From: Capsulimonas corticalis
Lineage (GTDB): Bacteria; Armatimonadota; Armatimonadia; Armatimonadales; Capsulimonadaceae
Assembly (NCBI RefSeq): GCF_003574315.2
Contig: NZ_AP025739.1
Coordinates: 3,100,001 to 3,164,000 of the forward strand
Length of the DNA stretch: 64,000 nucleotides
Direction of reading: 5' to 3'
A program made the position numbers and the translations under genes. Every line of letters begins with the position of its first letter. Position 1 is the stretch's first letter. Below the pieces are notes generated by a model, which was not told the origin of the DNA, searched no databases, and saw nothing but the letters and a program-made list of their open reading frames with translations. Shown here one piece after another: positions 8,280 through 16,288 of this stretch.

Positions 8280-10232
8280 TTAATTCCCTTCCGCGGTCAG
8301 GCCGTTCTTCTGCTCGCCCGCGTTCGCGGTGAGCATTTCGCTCTGCGCGGATTTTTCCAGGGAAGCGGCTTTGTCTCCCTGGTCGGCGTCGGATGTCTCA
8401 ATATACGTCATCAGCACGGAGGCTTCCTGCGCGATCAAGTTGGCCGCGAGCTGGCGATGCAGGTGCGACAGTTTGAACGCCGCCGGCGGCGTGACGGCGT
8501 GTACGAAGTCCGCGAGCGCCTGTCCCTCGGCCGCGACTTTTTTCGCGGTGTCGTAGAACTGCTCGTGCGAGCTTTTCTTCGCTTCAAAGGAGTCGCGCGC
8601 CGTCGAAAGACTGGTCAGCAGCGCGTCGCCCTTGTTCTTGATGATGCTGAGCGCCATGGGGTATCGGGTGGCGCCGAGCTGCGCGAGCATCTCCAGCGCG
8701 TCGGCGTAACGCGACTGCGCGCCGTACATCCGGGCCAGCTGCGTGACGGCCCGATGTCCGCCGGTCGTCGCCTCCAGCGCCTCGGCGGCCTTGTATTCCG
8801 CTTCGGCCCGGTCCAGCGAGCCGTCGTTCCAATAAGCGTCGGCCAGCCCCAGATGCGCCGAGATATCGTCGGGGTTCTTGGCGATCAGCGCGGTGTAAAG
8901 CGTCACGGAGCCTTCTGAGGTCGATTCTTCGGCGTCCATGCTGATCAAGAACTCCTTGATCGGGACGCTGTCCGGCGAGACTTGCAGCGCACGCTTCGCT
9001 TCGTCCAGCGCTTTATCGCGGAAGCCGCCCTGTAGATACGCCTGCGCCAGCGCCAGACGCGGCTGCGCGGCGCGCGGCGCGCCGTCCACGGCCTGCCGGT
9101 AAAGCGAGATCGCCATCGCCACTTCGCCGCGCGCCAGCGCCGCGTCGCCCTTCGCCAGCAGCGGCTTCACGGCCGCCACCTGCTGCTGGATCGCGTCATC
9201 GGCCGCTTGCTTCTGATCCGCCTGCTGCTTAGCGTCCGGAACCACTGCCGCCGCCACAGGCGGCGCGGGCGCGGGTGTAACGACTGCGGGCGGCGCGGGC
9301 GCGGGTGTAACGACTGCGGGCGGCGCGGGCGCGGGTGTAACGACTGCGGGCGGCGCGGGCGCGGGTGTAACGACTGCGGGCGGCGCGGGCGCGGGTGTAA
9401 CGACTGCGGGCGGCGCGGGCGCGGGTGTAACGACTGCGGGCGGCGCGGGCGCGGGTGTAACGACTGCGGGCGGATTAGCCGTCACAGGAACGGCCGGAGC
9501 GGGGGCTGGTTTGACAACGACCGGGGGAGCTACGATGACTGGCGGCGTTACTGTGACTGGCGGCGTCACAACGACTGGCGGCGCGATCGTTACCGGTGGT
9601 GTGACAGGAGGCGTGACTGTGACAGGCGGTGTGACAACAGCAGGCGGCGCTGCTGGGGCGACGGGAGGCGCGGCTGTGACAGGAGCGGGCGCGGGCGTCG
9701 GTTCTGGGGCGCTGCGCTGGGTGACCGCTTGGTCGGCGTCGCTGGCGAGAGCGTCGGCGGCGTCTCCGGTTTTCTTGCCGGTCACGCTCCAGGAGTGCGC
9801 CGGAGCCAAAACGTCGACGAGCTGGATATCCGGGCGGTCCGACGATTTTGTGTGCGTGATGACAGCGTAAAACGACGCGCCCAGAGCTTTGGAGAGCGCG
9901 AGGCGGTCCGCGTCCGTCGTGATGGGCGTGGTGGTCCATTCCGGGTGGTGGGCGTCGGCGGCGGCGCGCAGGATGGCGGGCGCCTCGACATCGTAGGTCA
10001 GGACGTCGAAGTGGCCGCCGTCACGCAGCTTGGCGCGCAGCGCCTTCAGGCCGGAGAAGTCGTCGCTGTCGCCGGCGTCGTGCGTAAACAGCACGATGGT
10101 CGGCGGGGGACGGCGCGAGGCGGCCGTGGCGCTGGGCGCGACGGCGCCGACGCCCAAAGTACAGGCGAACGCCAAGGCGGCGCTGCGGAGCGTTACTCGC
10201 TTTGCTGGCAAATCTGAAGTCCCGTCTGGCAA
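8280..10232 (-). CDS. Secreted TPR protein with proline-rich decapeptide repeats
   Basis: 650 aa. A likely signal peptide (hydrophobic AALAFACTLGVGAVAPSATA, ending near residue 38) precedes an alpha/beta domain of ~130 residues (IVLFTHDAG... AVITHTK), then a ~180-residue Pro/Val/Ala/Thr linker with seven exact PAPPAVVTPA decapeptides, then a TPR region (residues ~370-540, e.g. GEVAMAISLYRQAVD, AQPRLALAQAYLQGG) and a helical tail. The linker probably spans cell wall or periplasm. The ATG overlaps the upstream zinc-ribbon/TPR gene by 40 nt and the stop is 8 nt before the PilZ gene, so the three form one translational unit. No catalytic motif is seen; a scaffolding role is inferred. Confidence 0.8.
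   Translation of the reverse strand: MPDGTSDLPAKRVTLRSAALAFACTLGVGAVAPSATAASRRPPPTIVLFTHDAGDSDDFSGLKALRAKLRDGGHFDVLTYDVEAPAILRAAADAHHPEWTTTPITTDADRLALSKALGASFYAVITHTKSSDRPDIQLVDVLAPAHSWSVTGKKTGDAADALASDADQAVTQRSAPEPTPAPAPVTAAPPVAPAAPPAVVTPPVTVTPPVTPPVTIAPPVVVTPPVTVTPPVIVAPPVVVKPAPAPAVPVTANPPAVVTPAPAPPAVVTPAPAPPAVVTPAPAPPAVVTPAPAPPAVVTPAPAPPAVVTPAPAPPAVVTPAPAPPVAAAVVPDAKQQADQKQAADDAIQQQVAAVKPLLAKGDAALARGEVAMAISLYRQAVDGAPRAAQPRLALAQAYLQGGFRDKALDEAKRALQVSPDSVPIKEFLISMDAEESTSEGSVTLYTALIAKNPDDISAHLGLADAYWNDGSLDRAEAEYKAAEALEATTGGHRAVTQLARMYGAQSRYADALEMLAQLGATRYPMALSIIKNKGDALLTSLSTARDSFEAKKSSHEQFYDTAKKVAAEGQALADFVHAVTPPAAFKLSHLHRQLAANLIAQEASVLMTYIETSDADQGDKAASLEKSAQSEMLTANAGEQKNGLTAEGN
9261..9470. 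repeat. Seven perfect 30-bp tandem repeats (in frame)
   Basis: Seven head-to-tail identical 30-bp units starting CGGCGCGGGCGCGGGTGTAA on the plus strand, encoding decapeptides PAPPAVVTPA on the minus strand. Perfect identity at nucleotide level implies recent copy-number change; because 30 is a multiple of 3 the count can vary without breaking the gene. Confidence 0.97.
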
Positions 10233-11701
10233 GCCTGCAAACCGCGCTGCGCCGACTCTTGGTTGCGTCCGGCGGCGATATCGGCTTTATATGTGCGGAT
10301 GGCCTTTTCGTAAGCGGCGCGCGCGCCGCGATAATTTCCCTGCGATTGCAGCGAAAGCGCCGTTTGCTGGAAGCTGTCGCCGCCGGAATCCGAGGAGCCG
10401 CCGCCGTTCGATCCGCTGCGGTTCACGCCGGACGAACTGGAGGAGTCGCTGCCGCCGTCATGAACGGTGATGCGAATGATCGGCGTTCCGCCCGACGACG
10501 ACTGCCCGCCGTTCTGGGCGTCCTGCGAGGAATCCGAACCGCCATTCTCTCCCAGCGCCGGCACAACGACCGTATGGCGCGGAAGCGCCTCGATCGCCGC
10601 CATCGGCGGGGCGGAGACGGGAGCCGGCGACAGCAAATTATTCGAATCCGAGCCGACGGCTCGAAGCTGGAGCGGAGGCAGCGGGACCGGGCCTCCGCCG
10701 ATATTGGACGAGGCGCTTCGGGAATGGAACGATCGCTCCGGCAGCGCGGCCGGCCGGCGGCTGAGCAGGGGCTTGGTTCCAACCCCGCTGGTCAGCGTCT
10801 CCGAAAACGGATCGGGCGTGCTGTCCAGGTTCTTCGCGCTGAACGGCGGCCGTAGGGAGTCCGCCGTGACCGGAGCATTGCGGGCGACGCTGAACGGCGC
10901 GGGCTGGCTCGTAAACGGCGCGGGGCTCGTGCGGGACGGATCGGTGAACGCCGAGCCGTTGACGGAGGCCGGCGGCGTATTGACGGACACCACGCGCTCG
11001 GGAGACGCCGTGGCCGGGCGCGACGACGAGCGAACGACCCCAAAGCAGATCGCGAACACGGCAATGGCCGCCGTTCCGGAATAAAGGACCGGCAGCAATT
11101 GCAGCCCGCCGATCTTGCGCTCACTCAGGTTCCACGACGCGATCCGTTCGGACAACCCGCCGCTTGGAGCAGCGTTGGAGGCGCCGCCGGCGGCGCCTCG
11201 GTCGGAAAGATCGCCGAAGCGTCCCATGACGTTGCCCAGGCTGGTTCCGGCGAGCGCGGGCGGAATCCACCGGAAGCCGACCGGCGTCGGCGCCGCCATG
11301 GCGCGCACGCCGCGCTTGAGCATCTCCAGCTTCGCCGCGTCGGCGGCGCTGTCGGGATTGAGCTGAAGGACCGCCTCCACATGTTCGATCGCCAGGGCGT
11401 CATTGCCCTTCTTCTCGTAAAGCGTTCCAAGGAGCGAGTGCGCCGTCGTGCTGTTGGGATTGATCGTCAGGGCCGCTTCCGCCGCGAGGATCGCGGCGTC
11501 CAGATTGCCGACATCGTTGTGCCAGAACGCCATATCAAGCAGCTTGGTCAGCCGCTCCTGACGGATCGGATCCTCGACGCCGGCGAAATCCTGGGGATCG
11601 GGGGCGAGATTGATAGAGGAGATGGGCGCGATAAACGTGCCGCACTCCTTGCAATATTTACTGTCCGCGGTATTATTGGCGCCGCATTGGCTGCAAAACA
11701 C
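10193..11701 (-). CDS. Zinc-ribbon, TPR, single-pass membrane protein
   Basis: 502 aa from a GTG at 11701, chosen because it puts FCSQCGANN at the N-terminus as in zinc-ribbon proteins, has AGAGG upstream, and because a strong promoter lies at 11752-11780, downstream of any earlier start. Domains: zinc ribbon (CSQCG...CKECG, residues ~3-21), cytoplasmic TPRs (~50-140), one membrane helix (VLYSGTAAIAVFAICFGVV, ~residue 225-245), a long Ser/Pro/Ala disordered stretch, and a C-terminal TPR-like helical pair (QTALSLQSQGNYRGARAAYE). The C-terminal part would be outside the membrane. First gene of the operon with the proline-repeat TPR and PilZ genes. Function unknown. Confidence 0.8.
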   Translation of the reverse strand: MFCSQCGANNTADSKYCKECGTFIAPISSINLAPDPQDFAGVEDPIRQERLTKLLDMAFWHNDVGNLDAAILAAEAALTINPNSTTAHSLLGTLYEKKGNDALAIEHVEAVLQLNPDSAADAAKLEMLKRGVRAMAAPTPVGFRWIPPALAGTSLGNVMGRFGDLSDRGAAGGASNAAPSGGLSERIASWNLSERKIGGLQLLPVLYSGTAAIAVFAICFGVVRSSSRPATASPERVVSVNTPPASVNGSAFTDPSRTSPAPFTSQPAPFSVARNAPVTADSLRPPFSAKNLDSTPDPFSETLTSGVGTKPLLSRRPAALPERSFHSRSASSNIGGGPVPLPPLQLRAVGSDSNNLLSPAPVSAPPMAAIEALPRHTVVVPALGENGGSDSSQDAQNGGQSSSGGTPIIRITVHDGGSDSSSSSGVNRSGSNGGGSSDSGGDSFQQTALSLQSQGNYRGARAAYEKAIRTYKADIAAGRNQESAQRGLQACQTGLQICQQSE

Positions 11702-11751
11702 GGTCTTAACCTCTGGGGGAAACGAAAAAAGGTGTCTAACTTTAACGTCTA

Positions 11752-11780
11752 AGAATAGCACGCCGGGCATGTTTTGTCAA
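11752..11780 (-). promoter_or_regulatory. Sigma70-type promoter for the TPR/PilZ operon
   Basis: Minus-strand TTGACA (11780-11775), 17-bp spacer, TATTCT (11757-11752), about 50 nt upstream of the GTG start at 11701. Confidence 0.75.
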
Positions 11781-11824
11781 GCAATACACCGGGCGCCGGC
11801 CCCCGTTTACGATGGCGGGCGCTT

Positions 11825-12112
11825 CTAAAATCGGCCGCCGGGATAACCCACGACGACGCCCTTCAACTGCAAATCCCGCACCGCCTGGGCCGCCCAGTGT
11901 CCCGGCGGAACATCCGGAAACTGCGCGCGGGCGTCGCCGCTGGAAGCGACCGTTTTACGGCCTGCCGGCGGCGCCTCGGAAGGATGCGACTGAGGCTTCG
12001 CCGCGCTGGTTTTGCGTGGGCTGGCGTGGGCGGCGCTGATTGTACTGAGCCCGCCAAGCGCGGTCAGGCCAATGCAAATGGACACGCATCGTATCAACGG
12101 AGTTCGCGGCAT
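11825..12112 (-). CDS. Small secreted protein with one SLH motif
   Basis: 95 aa. The first ~30 residues form a signal peptide (CVSICIGLTALGGLSTISAAHA). After a Ser/Pro/Lys linker the C-terminal 31 residues match an S-layer homology motif: FPDVPPGHWAAQAV...GVVVGYPGG. SLH motifs bind cell-wall or outer-membrane polymers; normally three occur in tandem, so a single C-terminal copy is short and may be a minimal anchor or a truncated relative. AAGGA lies ~9 nt before the ATG. Monocistronic by appearance. Confidence 0.72.
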   Translation of the reverse strand: MPRTPLIRCVSICIGLTALGGLSTISAAHASPRKTSAAKPQSHPSEAPPAGRKTVASSGDARAQFPDVPPGHWAAQAVRDLQLKGVVVGYPGGRF

Positions 12113-12221
12113 CGAAGGTGATCCTTACTTTGGATGCTATCGAAGGTTTAGAGGCTAAAACGCGGAAGGGGCTTCACGGGAAATATGCCGCCGCAAACAA
12201 CAGCGCGCATCACAGACAATT

Positions 12222-12250
12222 GCGGCCCGCCGAATCGTTCGGCGGGCCGC
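12222..12250. terminator. Perfect 13-bp hairpin, probable terminator
   Basis: GCGGCCCGCCGAA and its exact reverse complement flank a TCG loop. It sits 27 nt past the stop of the minus-strand gene at 12278. No good T-run follows on the minus strand, so intrinsic termination is probable but not certain. Confidence 0.55.
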
Positions 12251-12277
12251 GTTAAAAATGTCCTGTCGTCCGGGCGA

Positions 12278-12586
12278 TCAGCGATACCGGGCGTGATACT
12301 GTCCGGAGCGATGGTAGCGGGAGCGCCACGAGCTCCACTGGCTTTCCTTCTTGCGGTCGTCCTCGTACTTCTTCGCCGAGTAAGCCGCGCCGGCGACGCC
12401 GAGAACCGTCATCAGCGTGTTATGCTTCGCCACGCCGTAAACGCCCAGAGCGCCGGCGGCAATCGCGATATTGCGCCAGTTGTTCTTTTCCTTCTGAGTA
12501 TTCGCTAACGCCGCCGTCGGGGCAATCGATGTGGCTGCAATGGTCGCCAACGCCGCGATGGTCGTCACTTTCGATATGGTTCGCAT
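12278..12586 (-). CDS. Small exported hypothetical protein
   Basis: 102 aa from the ATG at 12586, chosen because AGGGAGAAG lies ~7 nt upstream; an earlier in-frame ATG has no such site. Residues 1-29 look like a signal peptide (VTTIAALATIAATSIAPTAALA). The middle is hydrophobic and glycine-rich (AIAAGALGVYGVAKHNTLMTVLGVAGAAY), probably a membrane hairpin, and the tail is strongly basic (KKYEDDRKK, RSRYHRSGQYHARYR). Family not recognised; isolated between terminator-like hairpins. Confidence 0.65.
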   Translation of the reverse strand: MRTISKVTTIAALATIAATSIAPTAALANTQKEKNNWRNIAIAAGALGVYGVAKHNTLMTVLGVAGAAYSAKKYEDDRKKESQWSSWRSRYHRSGQYHARYR

Positions 12587-12693
12587 GGTTATCTTCTCCC
12601 TCTGGATTTGTGCTTTTTCCGTTGATCCGTCCAACATCTCTTATGTATTTATGGACTGGGGGAGCGGTCAAAATGTTCCCCGGCGCATCCGAC

Positions 12694-12726
12694 AAAAAAA
12701 GAACCCATCGGCGGATCGCCGATGGG
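12694..12726 (-). terminator. Rho-independent terminator after pth
   Basis: Perfect 10-bp stem (12704-12713 with 12717-12726), loop GAT, then on the minus strand TTCTTTTTTT (12703-12694). It lies 78 nt past the pth stop codon. Confidence 0.85.
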
Positions 12727-12803
12727 CCAAAGCGTCGAGAAAGATTTGCAAGATATTGTATACCCGTCCGGTTTCATGCTGAAACATCAATTGCGGAGTG
12801 TGG

Positions 12804-13376
12804 TTATTGATTGAATTTATTCATCGCCGGCTCTATGCCGTCGCGGATCCAGGCTTCGGCGGCGGCGGCGGCGCGGTCGACGGTTTCTTCGACATCGCGC
12901 TGTTCGGCTTTGCTGAATTTCCCCAGCACGAAATCGATCTGCACGGAAGCGTCGCGCGGCGCGCCGACGCCGAAGCGCAGACGGGGGAACTCCTGAGAGT
13001 GCAGGTGCGCGATCAGCGATTTCAGGCCGTTGTGCCCGCCCGCAGAACCGCCCGCGCGCAGCCGTAGTTTGCCGACAGGGAGCGCGATGTCGTCGGTAAT
13101 GACCAGGATTTCCGTAAGGGCCAAGGGGCGCTGCCGCAGGAACTGAGCGGCGGATTCGCCGCTCAGGTTCATAAAGGTCTGCGGCTTGAGCAGAAAGACG
13201 CGTGTGTCGGCGATCCGGCCATCGCCCACCAATGCGCGATAGTCACGCTTGGCGACCGTAATATGATTGATGCGCGCGAGGTGGTCGATGACGTCAAAGC
13301 CAATGTTGTGCCGCGTGCCGTCGTATTCCTTGCCGGGATTGCCCAGGCCGATGATCAGTTTTGTCGGGATATCCAT
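12804..13376 (-). CDS. pth: Peptidyl-tRNA hydrolase
   Basis: 190 aa, the usual bacterial size. Cleaves peptidyl-tRNA released from stalled ribosomes so tRNA can be reused. Signatures: IIGLGNPGKEYDGTRHNIGF (residues 8-27) with substrate Asn13 and catalytic His23, PQTFMNLSGES with the second conserved Asn, and VITDDIALPVGKLRLR with the Asp that activates the His, then GGSAGGHNGLKS. All key residues are present. It starts 33 nt after the VWA gene on the same strand and ends at a strong terminator. Confidence 0.97.
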   Translation of the reverse strand: MDIPTKLIIGLGNPGKEYDGTRHNIGFDVIDHLARINHITVAKRDYRALVGDGRIADTRVFLLKPQTFMNLSGESAAQFLRQRPLALTEILVITDDIALPVGKLRLRAGGSAGGHNGLKSLIAHLHSQEFPRLRFGVGAPRDASVQIDFVLGKFSKAEQRDVEETVDRAAAAAEAWIRDGIEPAMNKFNQ

Positions 13377-13409
13377 GTCTAGGGAGAGTATAGCATATCG
13401 GAATGGCGC

Positions 13410-14591
13410 TCAATACCCCAGCGTCACCGTCTTATACGTCCCGCCGCTGTCCTCCGCGATGCGCCGCAATAGGTCCGCCGCCTCGAAGTCGCTGACGCCG
13501 TCCTTCCCGGGGTTATATCCCGCCAGCCCCACGGTATAGATACGCGCGCCGTTTTTGTTCCGCCGCTGGATCTCGCGACGCAGCTTTCCCGTGTTGGTTT
13601 CCTTGACGCTTGGGACGCCGTCGGAGATAAGGAAGACGACGTTGACGCCCGGCATTCCGAGCGCGGTCCGCATGGCGTCCTGAAGGTTGGTGCCTTGCAG
13701 CGGCTTGAGTTCGCCGACGAACGATTTGGCGAGGGCGATATTGGCGGGCGTGGCGTCGAGCAGGCCGTCGTGCATGCGCTGAACATCGTCGGAAAACGCA
13801 AGGACATCGAAGGATTCGCCGGGACGCAGGCCCGCGAGCGCCGTGTCCAGTTCTTCCCGGACCTTGTCGATCCGCGAGGTCATGCTGCCCGAGACATCGA
13901 GCACGTAGACGATATGGCGCGGACCGCTGCCGCCTCCGCCGCCGGGCACGCCGAAGGGGCCGGTCGGCGGGCCGTCGTCGGTCCCGGTATCGCCCGCGCC
14001 GGAGTCTTTGCCGGGGCCGACGCCCGCGCCCTGGCCGGCGCCGTCGCCCACGCCATGCGCTCGATCGCCCGATCCATTGTCCGGTGATGGAGCGGGCGAC
14101 GCGGCGACATTGTCGTGGCCTTCGGCCGTTCCCGATTGCGGCGTGGTCTGAGGCGTTGGGACGGGCGTCGTCAGCGTGTGCGGCTGGGGGCGGCCCTGCA
14201 CATGGCGGACGGCCGGCGCTCGCCGCGCGGGCGCGGCGCCGCTGGCGTGGCCGCCGCGCGTGGGGTGGGGCGGCAGATTCTCGAAGATCCGCGTGACGCG
14301 CTGGACGGCGGGTTTGGGCCGAGGCGTCGGATGCGTCGCTTTGGGAGTGGGCGTCGGGGACGGGATGGCGTGCGGCGTGGGCGGCGTCGGAAGGGCGGCG
14401 ATCCTGGCCGGCTTCGGTTTGGGCGGATCCGGGCGCGGGCGCTCCACGATCTGGACCGCGATGGGCGCGCGCGCCGGCGCGGCGGGGCCGGACGCGCGCG
14501 TGAGCCACCAGGCCAGGCCGCCGAGGACGAGCAGGTGCGCGATGACCGAGACGCCGATGAAGGCGGCGTAGCGTCTCCAGGGATTATTCAC
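13410..14591 (-). CDS. TonB-like N-terminus fused to a VWA domain, membrane anchored
   Basis: 393 aa from the GTG at 14591, chosen because GGGAGAAG lies 5 nt upstream and the divergent glmU promoter overlaps earlier starts. A single N-terminal membrane helix (AFIGVSVIAHLLVLGGLAWWL) is followed by a Pro-rich PxPKPKP-type periplasmic linker as in TonB/energy-transducer proteins. The C-terminal ~170 residues are a von Willebrand A domain: IVYVLDVSGSM is an intact MIDAS DxSxS, with TNLQDAM and FLISDGVPS giving the other metal ligands. VWA domains bind protein partners through a metal ion. Partner and function unknown. Divergent from glmU, upstream of pth. Confidence 0.82.
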   Translation of the reverse strand: MNNPWRRYAAFIGVSVIAHLLVLGGLAWWLTRASGPAAPARAPIAVQIVERPRPDPPKPKPARIAALPTPPTPHAIPSPTPTPKATHPTPRPKPAVQRVTRIFENLPPHPTRGGHASGAAPARRAPAVRHVQGRPQPHTLTTPVPTPQTTPQSGTAEGHDNVAASPAPSPDNGSGDRAHGVGDGAGQGAGVGPGKDSGAGDTGTDDGPPTGPFGVPGGGGGSGPRHIVYVLDVSGSMTSRIDKVREELDTALAGLRPGESFDVLAFSDDVQRMHDGLLDATPANIALAKSFVGELKPLQGTNLQDAMRTALGMPGVNVVFLISDGVPSVKETNTGKLRREIQRRNKNGARIYTVGLAGYNPGKDGVSDFEAADLLRRIAEDSGGTYKTVTLGY

Positions 14592-14655
14592 AAATCTTCT
14601 CCCATAACATGGAATAAGACGGATGTGGGAGCCGCGCGGTTCCCGGTAACTTTGC

Positions 14656-14684
14656 TTGACTCGGTCCGAGCCCACGGTTATAAT
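14656..14684 (+). promoter_or_regulatory. Sigma70-type promoter of glmU
   Basis: TTGACT (14656-14661), 17-bp spacer, TATAAT (14679-14684), 36 nt before the glmU ATG; AAGGA at 14708-14712 is the ribosome site. Confidence 0.88.
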
Positions 14685-14720
14685 AAAGCGTCATCGCAAT
14701 TACGTACGAAGGAACTTATT

Positions 14721-16106
14721 ATGTCCGATTCGCCGTCCGCTGTCGCCAATGTCGCCGCGCTGATTCTCGCCGCCGGGAAAAGCACCCGGATGAAGTCGAA
14801 GACGCCCAAGGCGCTGCACCCGCTGCTGGGCAAGCCGCTGCTGCGCTTCGCGCTGGAGGCGGCCCAGGCGGCCGGCGCGCAGCGCACCGTGATCGTGGTC
14901 GGCCATCAGAGCGACATGGTCATGAGCACGCTCGGCGACGATTTCGAATATGTCCTGCAAGCCGAGCAAAAGGGGACGGGGCACGCCGTCCAGATGGCGG
15001 AAAAGTCGCTGGAGGATTGGGACGGCCCCGTGCTGGTGATGCCCGGCGACGCGCCGCTGGTCTCCGCCCGCCTGCTCGAATCGCTGCTGGAGCATCACTC
15101 CAAGATGCAGGCCGCCGCCACCCTGCTGACCGCCGTGCTTGATGACGCCGGCGCCTACGGCCGCATCGTCCGCGACCCAATCACCCATCAGGTCACCGCG
15201 ATTGTCGAAGCGAAGGACGCCACTCCCGAGCAGCTAACTATCGGCGAGATCGGCACTTCGGTGTACGCCTTCGATCCGCGCAAACTGTTCTCCGCGCTCC
15301 GCCAGATCAGTCCCAACAACGCCCAGGGCGAATATTACCTGACCGACGCCATCGCGCTGCTCGCGCAGCAGGGCGAAGTCGTGGAGGCCGTGATCTCCCC
15401 GGACCCGGACATCGTGCGCGGCGTCAACACCCGCGTCGAGCTCATGGAGCTCTCGTCCATACTTCGTGAGCGCATCCATCGCGCGCTGCAATTGTCCGGC
15501 GTGACGATCGTCGATCCCCTGACGACCCACATCGACGCCGATGTCAAGATCGGCCAGGACACCACGATCCATCCCTTCACTATTCTCTCCGGCGTGACCG
15601 ATATCGGCGAGGATTGCGAGATCGGCCCCGGCGCGCGCATCAGCGACTCCAAATTGGGGAACAATGTCTCCGTGCGCGACTCCTATATTGTCGCAAGCGA
15701 AGTCGGCGACGGCACCCGGGTCGGCCCTTATGCGAACCTGCGCCCCGGCAACGTGGTCGGCAAGAACGTCAAGATCGGCGATTTCGTCGAACTGAAGCAG
15801 GCGACCCTCGCCGACGACGTCTCCGCCGGACACTTCGCCTACCTCGGCGACGCCGAAGTCGGCGCGCGGACCAATATCGGCGCCGGCACGATTACGTGCA
15901 ACTACGACGGCAAGAAAAAGCACCGAACCATCATCGGCGCCGACGCCTTCGTCGGCACCCACTCAACGCTGGTGGCCCCCGTGACCATCGGCGACGGCGC
16001 CTACACGGCGGCCGGCTCGACGATCACGGAAGACGTGCCGGCCCAGGCGCTCGGCATCGGCCGCGGACGGCAGGTGAACAAAGAAGGATGGGCGGCGGAG
16101 AAATAG
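14721..16106 (+). CDS. glmU: Bifunctional UDP-GlcNAc pyrophosphorylase / glucosamine-1-P acetyltransferase
   Basis: 461 aa (typical ~456). Makes UDP-GlcNAc for peptidoglycan and other glycans: the C-terminal domain acetylates glucosamine-1-P and the N-terminal domain uridylates GlcNAc-1-P. Visible: LILAAGKSTRMKSKTPKALHP (residues ~13-33, substituted here as two adjoining blocks), VMPGDAPL, GEYYLTD, and a long left-handed beta helix with VGPYANLRPG, IGDFVELK and NIGAGTITCNYDG; the catalytic His of the acetyltransferase falls in KKHRT. ATG start with AAGGA 8 nt upstream and a strong promoter. Followed by prs, a common glmU-prs pairing. Confidence 0.97.
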   Translation: MSDSPSAVANVAALILAAGKSTRMKSKTPKALHPLLGKPLLRFALEAAQAAGAQRTVIVVGHQSDMVMSTLGDDFEYVLQAEQKGTGHAVQMAEKSLEDWDGPVLVMPGDAPLVSARLLESLLEHHSKMQAAATLLTAVLDDAGAYGRIVRDPITHQVTAIVEAKDATPEQLTIGEIGTSVYAFDPRKLFSALRQISPNNAQGEYYLTDAIALLAQQGEVVEAVISPDPDIVRGVNTRVELMELSSILRERIHRALQLSGVTIVDPLTTHIDADVKIGQDTTIHPFTILSGVTDIGEDCEIGPGARISDSKLGNNVSVRDSYIVASEVGDGTRVGPYANLRPGNVVGKNVKIGDFVELKQATLADDVSAGHFAYLGDAEVGARTNIGAGTITCNYDGKKKHRTIIGADAFVGTHSTLVAPVTIGDGAYTAAGSTITEDVPAQALGIGRGRQVNKEGWAAEK

Positions 16107-16155
16107 GGGAGAATGCCCTGGGCTCTACAGCTTGTCGGGGGGGGCTGCCCGAAGA

Positions 16156-16206
16156 CTGAAGTCCCCGGCTGGGGGTTGCGAAGCCACCCCCAGCCAGGGA
16201 CTTTAG
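16156..16206. repeat. Imperfect palindrome between glmU and prs
   Basis: Arms AAGTCCCcGGCTGGGGGT (16159-16176) and its near-exact complement (16186-16203) flank a 9-nt loop; one mismatch pair and two outer pairs extend it to 51 nt. It could be an mRNA hairpin between the cistrons or a dispersed intergenic palindrome. Confidence 0.75.
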
Positions 16207-16288
16207 TGGGTGGGATTTCTCTTGCCCAGAACATTCGCAATCAAAGCAAGATACGGGCAATAGCCCGCGACGGGGAGGATGGATTACG

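Noticed and set aside
9261-9470. CRISPR-like array
   Set aside because: The repeats are contiguous with no spacers and are in frame in a protein gene.
9207-10217. Plus-strand frame with Cys/Gly/Arg repeats
   Set aside because: Antisense reading of the 30-bp proline-repeat array; repeats such as GCNDCGRRGR are artefacts of that array.
14115-14720. N-terminal extension of the glmU frame by about 200 codons
   Set aside because: It would run through the glmU promoter and the divergent VWA gene; the ATG at 14721 has a ribosome site and gives the family's normal length.
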